Positions 21,299-30,723 of a stretch of DNA of 64,000 nt are shown here, piece by piece. This DNA is from Massilistercora timonensis (GTDB lineage: Bacteria; Bacillota; Clostridia; Lachnospirales; Lachnospiraceae). Both the position numbers and the translations under genes were made by a program. The first letter of the stretch is position 1, and the number at the start of each line of letters is the position of its first letter. The notes under the pieces were generated by a model. It did not search any database. It saw nothing but the letters and a program-made list of their open reading frames with translations, and was not told the origin of the DNA. Where the stretch lies: NCBI RefSeq assembly GCF_900312975.1, contig NZ_LT990039.1:2705592-2769591 (forward strand), given 5' to 3'.

Positions 21299-22085
21299 GC
21301 AAAGAGACAGAGGGAAAGAGGAACCGATGACCATGGAACATTATCAGGAAGAAAAAGAAAACCGGATCGAGGGCAGAAACGCGGTGCTGGAGGCGATCCG
21401 GGCGGACCGGACCATAGAACGGCTCTACGTCCAGGACGGGTGCAAGGACGGTCCGGTGCAGACCATCTTACGAGAGGCGAAGAAGCGGGGCATTCAGGTG
21501 CAGTTTGTGGATAAGGCAAGGTTGTCCCGGCTGTCCCAGACCGGGAAGCACCAGGGGGTGATCGCGGACGCGGCAGCCTATGCCTATGCCCTGGTGGAGG
21601 ATATGCTGGCCCTGGCAAGAGAGCGGGGGGAAGATCCCTTCCTGATCCTTCTGGACAATATTGAAGACCCTCGTAACCTGGGGGCCATTATCCGGACTGC
21701 CAATCTGGCAGGAGCCCACGGGGTGATCATCCCCAAGCGGCGGGCAGTGGGGCTTACCGCCACGGTAGCCAGAACCTCCGCGGGAGCCTTGAACTACACG
21801 CCGGTGGCCCGGGTCACCAACCTGGTGAAGACCATGGAGGAGTTAAAGGAGCAGGGGATCTGGTTTGTCTGCGCGGATATGGACGGAGAGCCCATGTACC
21901 GGCTGAACCTTACCGGTCCCATCGGCCTTGTGATCGGCAATGAAGGGGAAGGCGTGGGCCGGCTGGTGAAGGAGACCTGTGATTTTATCGCCTCCATCCC
22001 CATGAAGGGGGAGATCGATTCCCTGAACGCTTCCGTGGCAGCAGGAGTGCTGGCCTATGAGATCGTCCGGCAGCGGCTGGGATAA
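21291..22085 (+). CDS. rlmB: 23S rRNA (guanosine-2'-O-)-methyltransferase RlmB (TrmH family)
   Basis: A SPOUT-class methyltransferase of about 264 residues. I prefer ATG 21291, which has GAAGGGA at the right distance; ATG 21327 is an alternative, and TTG 21270 is less likely. It shows the substrate-binding N-domain (IEGRNAVLEAI) and the knotted SAM-binding motifs NIEDPRNLGAIIRTANLAG, IGNEGEGVGR and IPMKGEIDSLNASVAAG. It methylates a conserved guanosine of the 23S rRNA peptidyl transferase region. It is part of the cysE-to-sigH operon. Confidence 0.95.
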   Translation: MSKQRDRGKEEPMTMEHYQEEKENRIEGRNAVLEAIRADRTIERLYVQDGCKDGPVQTILREAKKRGIQVQFVDKARLSRLSQTGKHQGVIADAAAYAYALVEDMLALARERGEDPFLILLDNIEDPRNLGAIIRTANLAGAHGVIIPKRRAVGLTATVARTSAGALNYTPVARVTNLVKTMEELKEQGIWFVCADMDGEPMYRLNLTGPIGLVIGNEGEGVGRLVKETCDFIASIPMKGEIDSLNASVAAGVLAYEIVRQRLG

Positions 22086-22110
22086 AAAAGAAGGAAAAGG
22101 AGGCGGTTTG

Positions 22111-22716
22111 GTGAGCGCCTATGACCGGATGACCGACGAGCAGCTGATCGAGAAGCTGCGGGGCGGCGACAGGAAGATCATGGATTATATCATGGAGAAA
22201 TATAAGAACCTGGTGCGCAAAGAAGCCAACGCCATGTATCTTCTGGGCGGGGAGAACGAGGATCTGATCCAGGAGGGGATGATCGGGCTTTTCAAGGCGG
22301 TTCAGGATTATGATCTCCGGCAGGAGTCTTCTTTCTACAGCTTTGCCAGGCTTTGCATCACCCGGCAGCTCTACACTGCTATCGAGGCTTCCCGGCGGAA
22401 GAAGCACGGGCCTTTGAACTCCTATGTATCCCTCTATGACCGGAACGAGGAGAAGGAGCCTCTGATCGAGACTGTGGAGGCCAAGGGGGAGAGCAATCCG
22501 GAGGAGCTTCTGATCAGCCAGGAATATGTAAGACTTCTGGAGAGCGAACTGGAGGATACTTTGAGCGAGCTGGAGAACCGGGTCCTTTATCTCCACCTTC
22601 TGGGCACGGATTACAAGACCATCGCAAGGCTTCTGGACAGGAGCCCCAAGACCATTGACAATGCCCTCCAGAGGATAAAAGGAAAAACAGAAAAGATTTT
22701 GGAAAAATATCATTGA
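22111..22716 (+). CDS. sigH: RNA polymerase sigma factor SigH (Spo0H family)
   Basis: A 201-residue sigma-70 family factor. It starts at GTG 22111 behind AAAGGAGG. Region 2 (LVRKEANAMYLLGGENEDLI and IGLFKAVQDYD) and region 4 (YKTIARLLDRSPKTIDNALQ) are clear. The gene position after rlmB and the PKTIDNALQRIK helix fit sigma-H, which starts the switch to sporulation. Its presence agrees with the other sporulation genes here. The tRNA-Thr promoter overlaps its stop codon. Confidence 0.93.
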   Translation: MSAYDRMTDEQLIEKLRGGDRKIMDYIMEKYKNLVRKEANAMYLLGGENEDLIQEGMIGLFKAVQDYDLRQESSFYSFARLCITRQLYTAIEASRRKKHGPLNSYVSLYDRNEEKEPLIETVEAKGESNPEELLISQEYVRLLESELEDTLSELENRVLYLHLLGTDYKTIARLLDRSPKTIDNALQRIKGKTEKILEKYH

Positions 22717-22742
22717 CAAGACCAGGGTTTATAGTGTATAGT
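22713..22742 (+). promoter_or_regulatory. promoter for tRNA-Thr
   Basis: TTGACA at 22713-22718 and TATAGT at 22737-22742, spacer 18. Confidence 0.7.
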
Positions 22743-22767
22743 ATCACTGTTGCAATCAATGATATCT

Positions 22768-22840
22768 GCTGCCGTGGCTCAGTCGGTAGAGCGTCGCCTT
22801 GGTAAGGCGGAGGTCGGCGGTTCGATTCCGCTCGGCAGCT
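22768..22840 (+). tRNA. tRNA-Thr (anticodon GGU)
   Basis: Acceptor GCTGCCG/CGGCAGC, D arm GCTC/GAGC, anticodon loop TTGGTAA with GGT, T loop TTCGATT and discriminator T (U73). CCA is not encoded. It is the tRNA expected to pair with the ACC specifier and UGGA T-box of the thrS leader at 31.5 kb. Confidence 0.96.
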
Positions 22841-22842
22841 TG

Positions 22843-22872
22843 ATTACTCCCAGTACAGGGAGTAATTTTTTT
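22843..22872 (+). terminator. terminator after tRNA-Thr
   Basis: ATTACTCCC (22843-22851) pairs perfectly with GGGAGTAAT (22858-22866), followed by six or more T. Confidence 0.93.
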
Positions 22873-22976
22873 GCCTGTTTGAGTCTGGAAGGGAAGATGG
22901 CTGCCCAGGCTTGTTTCCAGGAGGGTTTTATGATAAGATAAGGGGCGAAAATAATTGCTCTGTGAGGAGGAAGAAC

Positions 22977-24644
22977 ATGCAGGAAGAGACAGTTTCCAAG
23001 AATTTTATTGAGCAGGAAATAGATAAAGACCTGGCGGAAGGAGTGTACAGTGAAGTCTGCACCCGTTTCCCGCCGGAGCCTAACGGATATCTCCACATCG
23101 GACACGCCAAATCCATTCTTCTGAATTCCGGGCTGGCGAAGAAATATCACGGCACCTTCCATCTGCGGTTTGACGATACCAATCCCACCAAGGAGGACAC
23201 GGAGTTTGTGGAGTCCATCAAGGAAGATGTGAAATGGCTGGGGGCGGACTGGAAGGATCACCTGTACTTTGCGTCCGACTATTTTGACGTGATGTATGAG
23301 TGCGCCCTGAAGCTGATCCGCAAGGGAAAGGCTTATGTCTGCGACCTGTCTGCAGATGAGATCCGGGAATACCGGGGGACTCTGACTGAGCCCGGGAAGA
23401 ACAGTCCCTACCGGGAGCGCTCTGTGGAAGAAAACCTGCGGCTCTTTGAAGAGATGAAGGAAGGAAAATATAAAGACGGAGAGAAGGTGCTCCGGGCCAA
23501 GATCGATATGGCTTCCCCCAACATGAACATGCGGGATCCGGTGATCTACCGGGTGGCCCATATCGCCCATCACAATACAGGGGACAAGTGGTGTATCTAT
23601 CCTATGTATGATTTTGCCCATCCCATCGAGGACGCGGTGGAGAAGATTACCCATTCCATCTGTACCCTGGAGTTTGAAGACCACCGGCCGCTCTATGACT
23701 GGGTAGTGCGGGAGTGCGAATTTGACCCGGCGCCCCGCCAGATCGAGTTTGCCAAACTTTACCTTACCAATGTGGTTACCGGCAAGCGCTACATTAAGAA
23801 GCTGGTGCAGGAAGGGATCGTGGACGGCTGGGACGACCCAAGGCTTGTGTCCATTGCGGCTCTTAGAAGACGCGGGTTCACGCCGGAATCTCTCCAGATG
23901 TTCATCGACCTGTGCGGTGTGTCCAAGAGCCAGAGTTCTGTGGATTACGCCATGCTGGAGTACTGCATCCGGGAAGACTTAAAGCTGAAGCGGCCCCGGA
24001 TGATGGCAGTGTTAGACCCCATCAGACTGATCATCGACAACTATCCGGAGGGCGAGACGGAATACCTGGATGTGGACAACAACCTGGAGAACCCGGAGCT
24101 TGGCACCCGGAAGGTTCCCTTCTGCCGGGAGCTTTACATTGAGCGGGAGGACTTTATGATCGAGCCGCCCAAGAAGTATTTCCGTCTGTTCCCAGGCAAT
24201 GAAGTGCGCCTGATGAACGCTTATTTTGTCAAATGTGTGGATTACGAGACCGACGGGGATGGCAATGTGACCACCGTCCATGTGACCTATGATCCGGAGA
24301 CCAAGGCAGGAACCGGATTCACCGGAAGAAAGGTGAAGGGCACCATCCACTGGGTGGCGGCGCCCTATGCGAAGACAGCGGAAGTGCGCCTCTATGAAAA
24401 CCTGGTGGACGAGGAAAAAGGCGTTTATAATAAGGAAGACGGGTCCCTGAACTTAAATCCCAATTCCCTGACCATCCTGAAGGACTGCAAGGTGGAGGAC
24501 AGCTTCGGGGAAGCGGCTCCTGGGGACAGCTTCCAGTTTGTGCGCAACGGATACTTCTGTATCGATTCCAGGGATTCTACGCCGGAGGATCTGGTGTTTA
24601 ACCGGATCGTATCCCTGAAGAGTTCCTTTAAACTGCCAAAATAA
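22977..24644 (+). CDS. glnS: glutaminyl-tRNA synthetase
   Basis: A 555-residue class I GlnRS. The start is ATG 22977 after GAGGAGGAAG. It has the HIGH motif in [15 protein letters not shown], then [11 protein letters not shown] and the GWDDPRL segment. The KMSKS loop reads [12 protein letters not shown] rather than the VMSKRKL of E. coli. The C-terminal half is the two-barrel anticodon-binding region of GlnRS, separating it from GluRS. Direct Gln charging is less usual in Firmicutes, which often use GatCAB, so this gene is probably of transferred origin in the lineage. Confidence 0.95.
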   Translation: MQEETVSKNFIEQEIDKDLAEGVYSEVCTRFPPEPNGYLHIGHAKSILLNSGLAKKYHGTFHLRFDDTNPTKEDTEFVESIKEDVKWLGADWKDHLYFASDYFDVMYECALKLIRKGKAYVCDLSADEIREYRGTLTEPGKNSPYRERSVEENLRLFEEMKEGKYKDGEKVLRAKIDMASPNMNMRDPVIYRVAHIAHHNTGDKWCIYPMYDFAHPIEDAVEKITHSICTLEFEDHRPLYDWVVRECEFDPAPRQIEFAKLYLTNVVTGKRYIKKLVQEGIVDGWDDPRLVSIAALRRRGFTPESLQMFIDLCGVSKSQSSVDYAMLEYCIREDLKLKRPRMMAVLDPIRLIIDNYPEGETEYLDVDNNLENPELGTRKVPFCRELYIEREDFMIEPPKKYFRLFPGNEVRLMNAYFVKCVDYETDGDGNVTTVHVTYDPETKAGTGFTGRKVKGTIHWVAAPYAKTAEVRLYENLVDEEKGVYNKEDGSLNLNPNSLTILKDCKVEDSFGEAAPGDSFQFVRNGYFCIDSRDSTPEDLVFNRIVSLKSSFKLPK

Positions 24645-24660
24645 ATTGCTGAATTTTCAT

Positions 24661-24695
24661 TGGGGACGTGGTATTTTCGAAAATACCACGTCCCC
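24661..24695. repeat. dispersed palindrome, copy 3
   Basis: GGGGACGTGGTATTTT and its exact complement around a 2-base centre, 17 bases after the glnS stop and upstream of the MocR start. Confidence 0.9.
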
Positions 24696-24721
24696 GATCC
24701 AGTATATGCCGGAGTTTTGCC

Positions 24722-26122
24722 ATGAATGAACTGACCATCAATCTGAAATCACATTCAAAAACGCCGCTCTATGAGCAGATCTACCGCTACATCAAGGAGA
24801 ATATCCAGGAGGGGAAGATCGCCTGCGGGGAGAAGCTTCCTTCCACCCGGGCTCTGTCCGCTCATCTGGAGGTAAGCCGGAGTACGGTGGAGCTTGCCTA
24901 CGAGCAGCTTTTATCAGAAGGATACATTGAATCCCAGCCCTGCCGGGGCTTTTTTGCCTCCCGGCTGGAGGGGCTGTATCAGCTGACCCGGGTGAAGGAA
25001 GAGGAGAAGACACTTCCCAGAGAAGAGAAGGCCTGGCGTTATGATTTTACCCCTCACGGGGTGGATCTTAAAAGCTTTCCCTACCATGTATGGAGGAAGC
25101 TGTCCAAGGAGATCCTGATGGACGACCGGACGGAACTGTTCCGCTCCGGGGATTCCCAGGGGGAATATGGGTTCCGCCGGGCGGTGGCCCGGTATCTCTA
25201 CCAGGCCCGGGGAGTGAACTGCAGGCCGGATCAGGTGGTGATCGGCGCGGGAAGCGACTATATCCTGATGCTGCTCTCCATCATCCTGGGGACGGATCAC
25301 ACGGTGGCTTTTGAAGACCCTACTTACATGCAGGCATTTCGGCTGGCCGGAGACCTGGGCTATCAGCGTGTGGCGGTGCCGGTGGACCGGGACGGCATGC
25401 AGGTGGCGGCTCTTATGGAGACCGGGGCCGACATTGCCTATGTGACTCCTTCTCATCAGTATCCCACCGGGATCGTGATGCCGGTGCGCCGGCGGATGGA
25501 GCTGCTCCGGTGGGCGGGGGAAGATCCCGGCCGTTATATCATTGAGGACGATTATGACAGTGAATTCCGCTACAAGGGGAAACCCATCCCGGCCCTGCAG
25601 GGCTACGACAGCCGGGGGCAGGTGATCTATCTTGGCACCTTCTCCAAATCCATTGCCCCGGCCATCCGCTTAAGCTACATGGTGCTGCCGGAACCTCTTC
25701 TGGAGAGATATAAGGAGCGTCACCGCTTTATCAACTCCACCGTGTCCAAGGTGGACCAGATGATCGTGCAGAAATTTATTGAGGAAGGATATTATGAGAG
25801 ACATCTCAATAAGACCAGGGCTCTCTACAAGAGCCGCCACGACGTGCTGATCGAGGAACTCAAACCTCTGCTTGGGGCCTGCCGGATATCCGGAGAGCAT
25901 GCGGGAGTCCACCTGCTTCTCACCTTTCCGGAAGGGAAGTCGGAACAGGAGCTGATCCAGGCTGCCGCAGAAGAAGGGATCCGGGTCTATGGCCTGTCTG
26001 ATTACCAGATCCATCCGGGGAAGGCAGATCAGGCCACCATCCTTCTGGGGTACGCCAACCTGACGGAGGGAGAGATCCGGGAGGCTATGGGGCGTCTGGT
26101 GGAGTTGTGGAAAAAGTTCTAG
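24722..26122 (+). CDS. MocR/PdxR-family GntR regulator with aminotransferase domain
   Basis: A 466-residue fusion. The N-terminal GntR winged helix (YEQIYRYIKENIQEGKI and VSRSTVELAYEQLLSEGYI) is followed by a fold-type I aminotransferase domain. The PLP lysine is probably in LGTFSKSIAPAIRLSY. Start ATG 24722 has only a weak GGAG upstream; the longer frame would translate through the palindrome. Members regulate vitamin B6, amino acid or taurine genes using PLP as a sensor. No target gene is apparent nearby. A bidirectional terminator follows. Confidence 0.92.
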   Translation: MNELTINLKSHSKTPLYEQIYRYIKENIQEGKIACGEKLPSTRALSAHLEVSRSTVELAYEQLLSEGYIESQPCRGFFASRLEGLYQLTRVKEEEKTLPREEKAWRYDFTPHGVDLKSFPYHVWRKLSKEILMDDRTELFRSGDSQGEYGFRRAVARYLYQARGVNCRPDQVVIGAGSDYILMLLSIILGTDHTVAFEDPTYMQAFRLAGDLGYQRVAVPVDRDGMQVAALMETGADIAYVTPSHQYPTGIVMPVRRRMELLRWAGEDPGRYIIEDDYDSEFRYKGKPIPALQGYDSRGQVIYLGTFSKSIAPAIRLSYMVLPEPLLERYKERHRFINSTVSKVDQMIVQKFIEEGYYERHLNKTRALYKSRHDVLIEELKPLLGACRISGEHAGVHLLLTFPEGKSEQELIQAAAEEGIRVYGLSDYQIHPGKADQATILLGYANLTEGEIREAMGRLVELWKKF

Positions 26123-26130
26123 AGACAGGA

Positions 26131-26160
26131 AAAGCGCCGGTTTGCTGCACCGGCGCTTTT
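26131..26160. terminator. bidirectional terminator between converging genes
   Basis: AAAGCGCCGG (26131-26140) pairs with CCGGCGCTTT (26150-26159) and has A and T runs on the two sides. It serves the MocR gene and the minus-strand small gene. Confidence 0.92.
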
Positions 26161-26169
26161 GATCTTCGT

Positions 26170-26445
26170 CTATTCCTTGTCAGAATTGGAGCTGTCTTCG
26201 GGAGCGGCGTCCTCTGATTTTTCAGAAGCGTCCTCAGAAGCTTCTTCTGTCTTTCCGGGAGTCAGCGGAACATATTCCCGGTCGGCGGATTTCAGATCGC
26301 TGTCCAGATCAAAATCCTCGTCTTCGAAAACATCTTCCCCATCCTCGGCGTCCTCGCATTCACGCTTTTTAAAATAATAGAGAATTCCTGCGGCGGCTCC
26401 CGCAAGAGCGGTCAGTCCCAGTAACTTCTTCAGCCATTTTGCCAT
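26170..26445 (-). CDS. small acidic protein with N-terminal membrane anchor, unknown
   Basis: A 91-residue protein. A basic start (MAKWLKKLLG) and one membrane helix (about residues 9-24) are followed by a very acidic, Ser-rich tail with many Asp and Glu. AGGAGA lies upstream of the start on the minus strand. The shape suggests a membrane-tethered, disordered cytoplasmic tail. I recognise no named family. Confidence 0.72.
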   Translation of the reverse strand: MAKWLKKLLGLTALAGAAAGILYYFKKRECEDAEDGEDVFEDEDFDLDSDLKSADREYVPLTPGKTEEASEDASEKSEDAAPEDSSNSDKE

Positions 26446-26555
26446 ATGATTCGATCTCCTTTCACAGGGGAAGTACCCCTTATTAGCTGTATTGTAATAC
26501 TTTTTCGCAGAAAAGGAAAGGGGAACTTTTCCCTGTTAAGGTTTTTTGGCAACGG

Positions 26556-26584
26556 TTGAGCGGCGGGGGAAAGTGTGTTACACT
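26556..26584 (+). promoter_or_regulatory. promoter for cardiolipin synthase
   Basis: TTGAGC at 26556-26561 and TACACT at 26579-26584, spacer 17. Confidence 0.55.
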
Positions 26585-26622
26585 GTATCCGTGGTGTTTT
26601 TTCAAGAGAAAGGGAGTAAGAC

Positions 26623-28182
26623 ATGAGTAGAAACGAAGCACCTGGAACAGCCAAGAAGGGCCTGTTCCGTATTGTTTTCAGCAGAACAGGGATCATCCTT
26701 TTGCTTTTGCTGCTCCAGATCTGGCTTTTTGCCTGGAGCAGCACGTATCTGGAGGCATACCTGAAATACATCTATGGAGCGCTGACCGTCCTGGGCGTGA
26801 TCGTGCTGATCTATATCATCAATTCCGAGGGGAATCCGGCTTTTAAAATGACCTGGATGCTTTTTGTCATGGCTTTCCCGGGATTTGGCACACTGTTCTA
26901 TATTTTTACCAAGCTGCAGCCGGGAACTCATTTCATGCGGGACCGGCAGGCGGCGCTGAAGGTGGAGACAGACGCCTATATGCAGCAGGACCGGGAGGTG
27001 GTGGAGGCAATCTGGGCCAGCAAATCCGCCAACGCCCAGTTGTCCTATTATTTGTCGGGACTGGGATTCCCTACATACCGGAATACAGAGGTGACCTACT
27101 TTCCGCTGGGAGAGTATAAGTTCCGGCAGCTCGTGGAGGAACTGAAAGCCGCCCGGAAGTTCATTTTCATGGAATATTTTATTGTGGAAGAAGGATATAT
27201 GTGGGATACTATCCTGAAGATCCTGCGCAAGAAAGTGCGGGAAGGGGTGGAAGTGCGGTTTATGTACGACGGCATGTGCGCCATTTCCATGCTGCCTTAC
27301 AATTATCCGGCACAGCTTAAGCGCTATGGGATCCAGTGCAAGATGTCCAATGCGGTGCGGCCTTTCCTCTCTACCACCCAGAATAACCGGGATCACCGGA
27401 AGATCTGTGTGATCGACGGGAAGGTGGGCTTTACCGGAGGCATCAACCTGGGGGATGAATACATCAACCGGAAGGTGCGGTTCGGACACTGGAAGGATAC
27501 AGCCGTGATGCTGAAAGGGGACGCAGTGCAGAGCCTGACCATGATCTTCCTGCAGATGTGGAACGTGGAGGAGCGAAGGCCGGAGAATTACAGCCGTTAT
27601 CTCACCCGGAAGCGGGAGGGGCTCAGGCGGGAGCTGGGCTATGTGATCCCTTACGCGGACAGTCCTTTTGACAATGAAAATGTAGGGGAAGAGGTGTATT
27701 TCCACATCCTGAACCATGCCAAGAAATACGTCCATATCATGACCCCCTACCTGATCCTGGACAATGAGATGCTCACCACCCTGACCCGGGCGGCCAAGAG
27801 CGGTATTGAAGTGATCATCATCATGCCCCATATCCCGGACAAGTGGTATGCTTTTGTGGTGGCGAAGACCTACTACAAGGAGCTGATCGAGGGCGGGGTG
27901 CAGATCTATGAGTACCGGCCGGGATTTGTCCACGCCAAGGTGTTTGTATCCGACGACGATACCGCCACAGTGGGGACCATCAATCTGGATTACCGGAGCC
28001 TGTACCTGCATTTTGAATGCGGGACCTTTATCTACAACAACTCGGAGATCGACCGGATCGAGCGGGACTTCCAGCACACCCTTACCAAGTGCCACAAGGT
28101 GACCCTTCTGGAGGTGAAGAACCGGACCATCCTGACCAAGGTCTCCGGCCAGGTGCTGCGCCTTCTGGCGCCTTTGATGTAG
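26623..28182 (+). CDS. cls: cardiolipin synthase
   Basis: A 519-residue phospholipase D superfamily enzyme that joins two phosphatidylglycerols into cardiolipin at the membrane. Two N-terminal membrane helices (about residues 23-45 and 50-80) are followed by two HKD motifs: HRKICVIDGKVGFTGG and HAKVFVSDDDTATVGTIN. Start ATG 26623 follows AGAAAGGGAG. The length matches Firmicutes Cls. Confidence 0.95.
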   Translation: MSRNEAPGTAKKGLFRIVFSRTGIILLLLLLQIWLFAWSSTYLEAYLKYIYGALTVLGVIVLIYIINSEGNPAFKMTWMLFVMAFPGFGTLFYIFTKLQPGTHFMRDRQAALKVETDAYMQQDREVVEAIWASKSANAQLSYYLSGLGFPTYRNTEVTYFPLGEYKFRQLVEELKAARKFIFMEYFIVEEGYMWDTILKILRKKVREGVEVRFMYDGMCAISMLPYNYPAQLKRYGIQCKMSNAVRPFLSTTQNNRDHRKICVIDGKVGFTGGINLGDEYINRKVRFGHWKDTAVMLKGDAVQSLTMIFLQMWNVEERRPENYSRYLTRKREGLRRELGYVIPYADSPFDNENVGEEVYFHILNHAKKYVHIMTPYLILDNEMLTTLTRAAKSGIEVIIIMPHIPDKWYAFVVAKTYYKELIEGGVQIYEYRPGFVHAKVFVSDDDTATVGTINLDYRSLYLHFECGTFIYNNSEIDRIERDFQHTLTKCHKVTLLEVKNRTILTKVSGQVLRLLAPLM

Positions 28183-28195
28183 CGTGATTTGACGG

Positions 28196-28224
28196 TTTAC
28201 ACCGGGGGAAAAATATAGTATAAT
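28196..28224 (+). promoter_or_regulatory. promoter for purA
   Basis: TTTACA at 28196-28201 and TATAAT at 28219-28224, spacer 17. Confidence 0.75.
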
Positions 28225-28259
28225 GCAAACGGTGATTACCGACTTTAGGAGGAATGAAT

Positions 28260-29537
28260 ATGGTAAAAGCAGTAGTAGGCGCCAACTGGGGAGATGAGGG
28301 CAAGGGAAAGATTACCGATATGCTTGCCAGGGAAGCAGATATTGTCGTGCGTTTCCAGGGAGGAGCCAACGCGGGACATACCATCGTCAATAATTATGGC
28401 AAGTTCGCGCTCCACACCCTGCCGTCCGGGGTCTTCTACGATCACACGACCAGCGTGATCGGCAACGGCGTAGCGCTGGATATCCCGGTTTTATTCAAAG
28501 AAGTGCAGTCTATCGTGGACCAGGGCGTGCCAAAGCCAAAGCTTCTGGTATCGGACCGGGCGCAGATGGTGATGTCCTATCACAAGAATTTTGATGCCTA
28601 TGAGGAGGAGCGGCTGGGAGGCAAGTCCTTTGGTTCCACCAAGTCCGGGATCGCGCCGTTCTATTCAGATAAATTTGCCAAGATCGGCTTCCAGGTCAGC
28701 GAGCTGTTCGACGACGCCCTTCTGAGAGAGAAGGTTGTGCGTGTGGCAGAGCAGAAGAATGTGCTGCTGGAGCATCTGTATCATAAACCCCTGATCGATC
28801 CGGAGGAGCTGTATCAGGAACTGCAAAGCTACAAAGAGATGGTGGAGCCCTATGTGTGCGACACCGCGCTGTTCCTGCACAATGCGCTGCAGGAAGGAAA
28901 GAGCGTGCTTCTGGAAGGACAGCTGGGATCTCTGAAGGACCCGGATCACGGGATCTACCCCATGGTGACTTCTTCTTCCACCCTGGCCGGCTACGGCGCA
29001 GTGGGAGCCGGAGTTCCGCCTCAGGAGATCCGGCAGGTCATCACTGTGTGCAAGGCATACTCAAGCGCAGTGGGAGCCGGAGCATTTGTCAGTGAGATCT
29101 TCGGAGAAGAGGCAGATGAGCTGAGACGCCGGGGCGGCGACGGCGGCGAGTTCGGCGCTACAACCGGACGTCCCAGGAGAATGGGATGGTTCGATTGCGT
29201 GGCTTCCCGCTATGGCTGCCGGATGCAGGGAACCACGGACGTGGCCTTCACGGTGCTGGACGTACTGGGATATCTGGAGGAGATCCCGGTGTGCGTAGCC
29301 TATGAGATCGACGGCAAGGAAGTCAAGGATTTCCCGCCCACCCACCTTCTTGAGAAGGCAAAACCGGTGATCAAGAAGCTACCGGGCTGGAACTGCGATA
29401 TCCGCGGCATTCGGAAGTACGAGGAACTTCCCGAGAACTGCCGGAAATACATAGAGTTTGTAGAGCAGGAGATCGGCTATCCCATCACCATGATCTCCAA
29501 CGGACCGGGAAGAGACGATATCATCTACCGGAAATAA
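28260..29537 (+). CDS. purA: adenylosuccinate synthetase
   Basis: A 425-residue PurA (EC 6.3.4.4) making adenylosuccinate from IMP, GTP and aspartate. I choose ATG 28260, 7 bases after AGGAGG; the ATG at 28254 is too close to the ribosome site. It shows the GTP loop GANWGDEGKGK, the catalytic His in GGANAGHT, LLEGQLGSLKDPDHG and VTSSSTLAG. Some positions differ from the usual family text, such as a Leu in EGQLG where Gln-Gly-Ala is common. A terminator follows. Confidence 0.96.
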   Translation: MVKAVVGANWGDEGKGKITDMLAREADIVVRFQGGANAGHTIVNNYGKFALHTLPSGVFYDHTTSVIGNGVALDIPVLFKEVQSIVDQGVPKPKLLVSDRAQMVMSYHKNFDAYEEERLGGKSFGSTKSGIAPFYSDKFAKIGFQVSELFDDALLREKVVRVAEQKNVLLEHLYHKPLIDPEELYQELQSYKEMVEPYVCDTALFLHNALQEGKSVLLEGQLGSLKDPDHGIYPMVTSSSTLAGYGAVGAGVPPQEIRQVITVCKAYSSAVGAGAFVSEIFGEEADELRRRGGDGGEFGATTGRPRRMGWFDCVASRYGCRMQGTTDVAFTVLDVLGYLEEIPVCVAYEIDGKEVKDFPPTHLLEKAKPVIKKLPGWNCDIRGIRKYEELPENCRKYIEFVEQEIGYPITMISNGPGRDDIIYRK

Positions 29538-29551
29538 GAAAGGAACATCAG

Positions 29552-29588
29552 AAAGCTGCTTTGTCTGGAAAGGACAGAGCAGCTTTTT
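29552..29588 (+). terminator. terminator after purA
   Basis: AAAGCTGCT (29552-29560) pairs with AGCAGCTTT (29578-29586), with a T run. The following 200 bases hold only a TATAAT-like element at 29709-29714 before the next small ORF. Confidence 0.88.
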
Positions 29589-29787
29589 CTTAATCTTTTT
29601 TAAGAAATCCCTCATGGTATTTTTAGAAATCTGCCACAGGCCGTACACATTTTCACGATAGAATGGCAGGGACATAAAAAAGATGTCATATCCGCAAGAC
29701 CGGTTCCATATAATAATAAAAGCGGGGAGTGAGGGGGCGCGAAAGCAGAAGAATACCGCTTGAAAGACAGAAAATGGAGGTAACACA

Positions 29788-29937
29788 ATGCAGCAGAGAA
29801 GTAAAGATGGTTATTTGGAAGAGCTTTCCATGGAAGAATATCTGACCAAACGGAAGAAACAACGGGAACGGGAAGAAAGAAAGGCCAGGAAACAGGTGCT
29901 TAAGGCTGATCCTGATCTTCTTCTCCTCGGCCTTTGA
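29788..29937 (+). CDS. 49-residue charged small protein
   Basis: ATG 29788 is preceded by TGGAGG at 8 bases, a good ribosome site. The product is helical and very basic/acidic (TKRKKQREREERKARKQ) with a Leu-rich end. A TATAAT element lies about 75 bases upstream. Its last 38 bases overlap the 3' end of the opposite-strand gene at 29900-30121. No family is recognised. Confidence 0.5.
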   Translation: MQQRSKDGYLEELSMEEYLTKRKKQREREERKARKQVLKADPDLLLLGL

Positions 29938-30121
29938 GCACACGGTACACCAGGATATAGGCGTAGAGTAGCACCGGGAAGATGATGGTGCAGGCCACGG
30001 AGGCCATCAGGAGATCCTCTGAGGCGGGCAGATCCAGAAGGGAGAAGACAAGAGTCGCCCCGTACATAGCAAAAAGCAGGAGCGCAGCCACAGCCGCCAG
30101 GATACGTTTTGTCTTTTTCAT
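29900..30121 (-). CDS. small two-helix membrane protein, unknown
   Basis: A 73-residue protein. A basic N-terminus (MKKTKR) is followed by two membrane helices (about residues 7-28 and 39-61) and an acidic tail. Its ribosome site is AAAGGAGGAATCCC on the minus strand, and a good minus-strand promoter lies upstream. The function is unknown. Confidence 0.7.
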   Translation of the reverse strand: MKKTKRILAAVAALLLFAMYGATLVFSLLDLPASEDLLMASVACTIIFPVLLYAYILVYRVLKGRGEEDQDQP

Positions 30122-30158
30122 GGGAATCCTCCTTTACATCTCTTCCAGTCTTTAGTAT

Positions 30159-30187
30159 ATTATATAGATAGCAGTAAAAAATTGCAA
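30159..30187 (-). promoter_or_regulatory. minus-strand promoter for the small membrane protein
   Basis: On the minus strand: TTGCAA (30182-30187) and TATAAT (30159-30164), spacer 17. Confidence 0.65.
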
Positions 30188-30216
30188 ATGAATCAGATAC
30201 AAAAGGAGACAAGAAC

Positions 30217-30723
30217 ATGAGTCATACGTTGTTGGAACAGTGGCAGAGCCTTGCCTATAATGAGAAAGCAGACAGAGGACAGCTTCAGAGATTCTGGGGA
30301 TCTTATTTCCAGATCGAGAAGGAAATCTATGAACAGCTCCTGGAGAACCCGGATGAGGAAGTAAAGGGAACGGTGAAGGAACTGGCGGATAAGTACGGAC
30401 AGGAGGTCCTTACCATGGTAGGATTCCTGGACGGCATCAACGAAAGCCTGAAAGAGCCCAATCCCATTGAGACCATGGATGAGGACACCCAGGTAAGCCT
30501 TGCTTTTGATAAAGAGAAGCTTTACAAAAACATGGTGGCGGCCAAGGCGGACTGGCTTTATGAGCTTCCCCAGTGGAAGGAGATCTACTCTGAGGAAGAA
30601 CTGAAGAAGCTGTACAAAGAACAGAAGGAGTCCGGAACCATCCGCAAGGAGAAGAAGATCGGCAGAAATGATCCCTGTCCCTGCGGTTCCGGAAAGAAAT
30701 ATAAGAAATGTTGTGGCAGATAG
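30217..30723 (+). CDS. SEC-C motif protein
   Basis: A 168-residue, mostly helical, acidic protein ending in a SEC-C zinc-binding motif, [19 protein letters not shown], like the C-terminus of SecA. The helical body matches no catalytic domain I know. Start ATG 30217 follows AAAAGGAGA. It overlaps the next gene by 16 bases. Confidence 0.85.
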   Translation: MSHTLLEQWQSLAYNEKADRGQLQRFWGSYFQIEKEIYEQLLENPDEEVKGTVKELADKYGQEVLTMVGFLDGINESLKEPNPIETMDEDTQVSLAFDKEKLYKNMVAAKADWLYELPQWKEIYSEEELKKLYKEQKESGTIRKEKKIGRNDPCPCGSGKKYKKCCGR

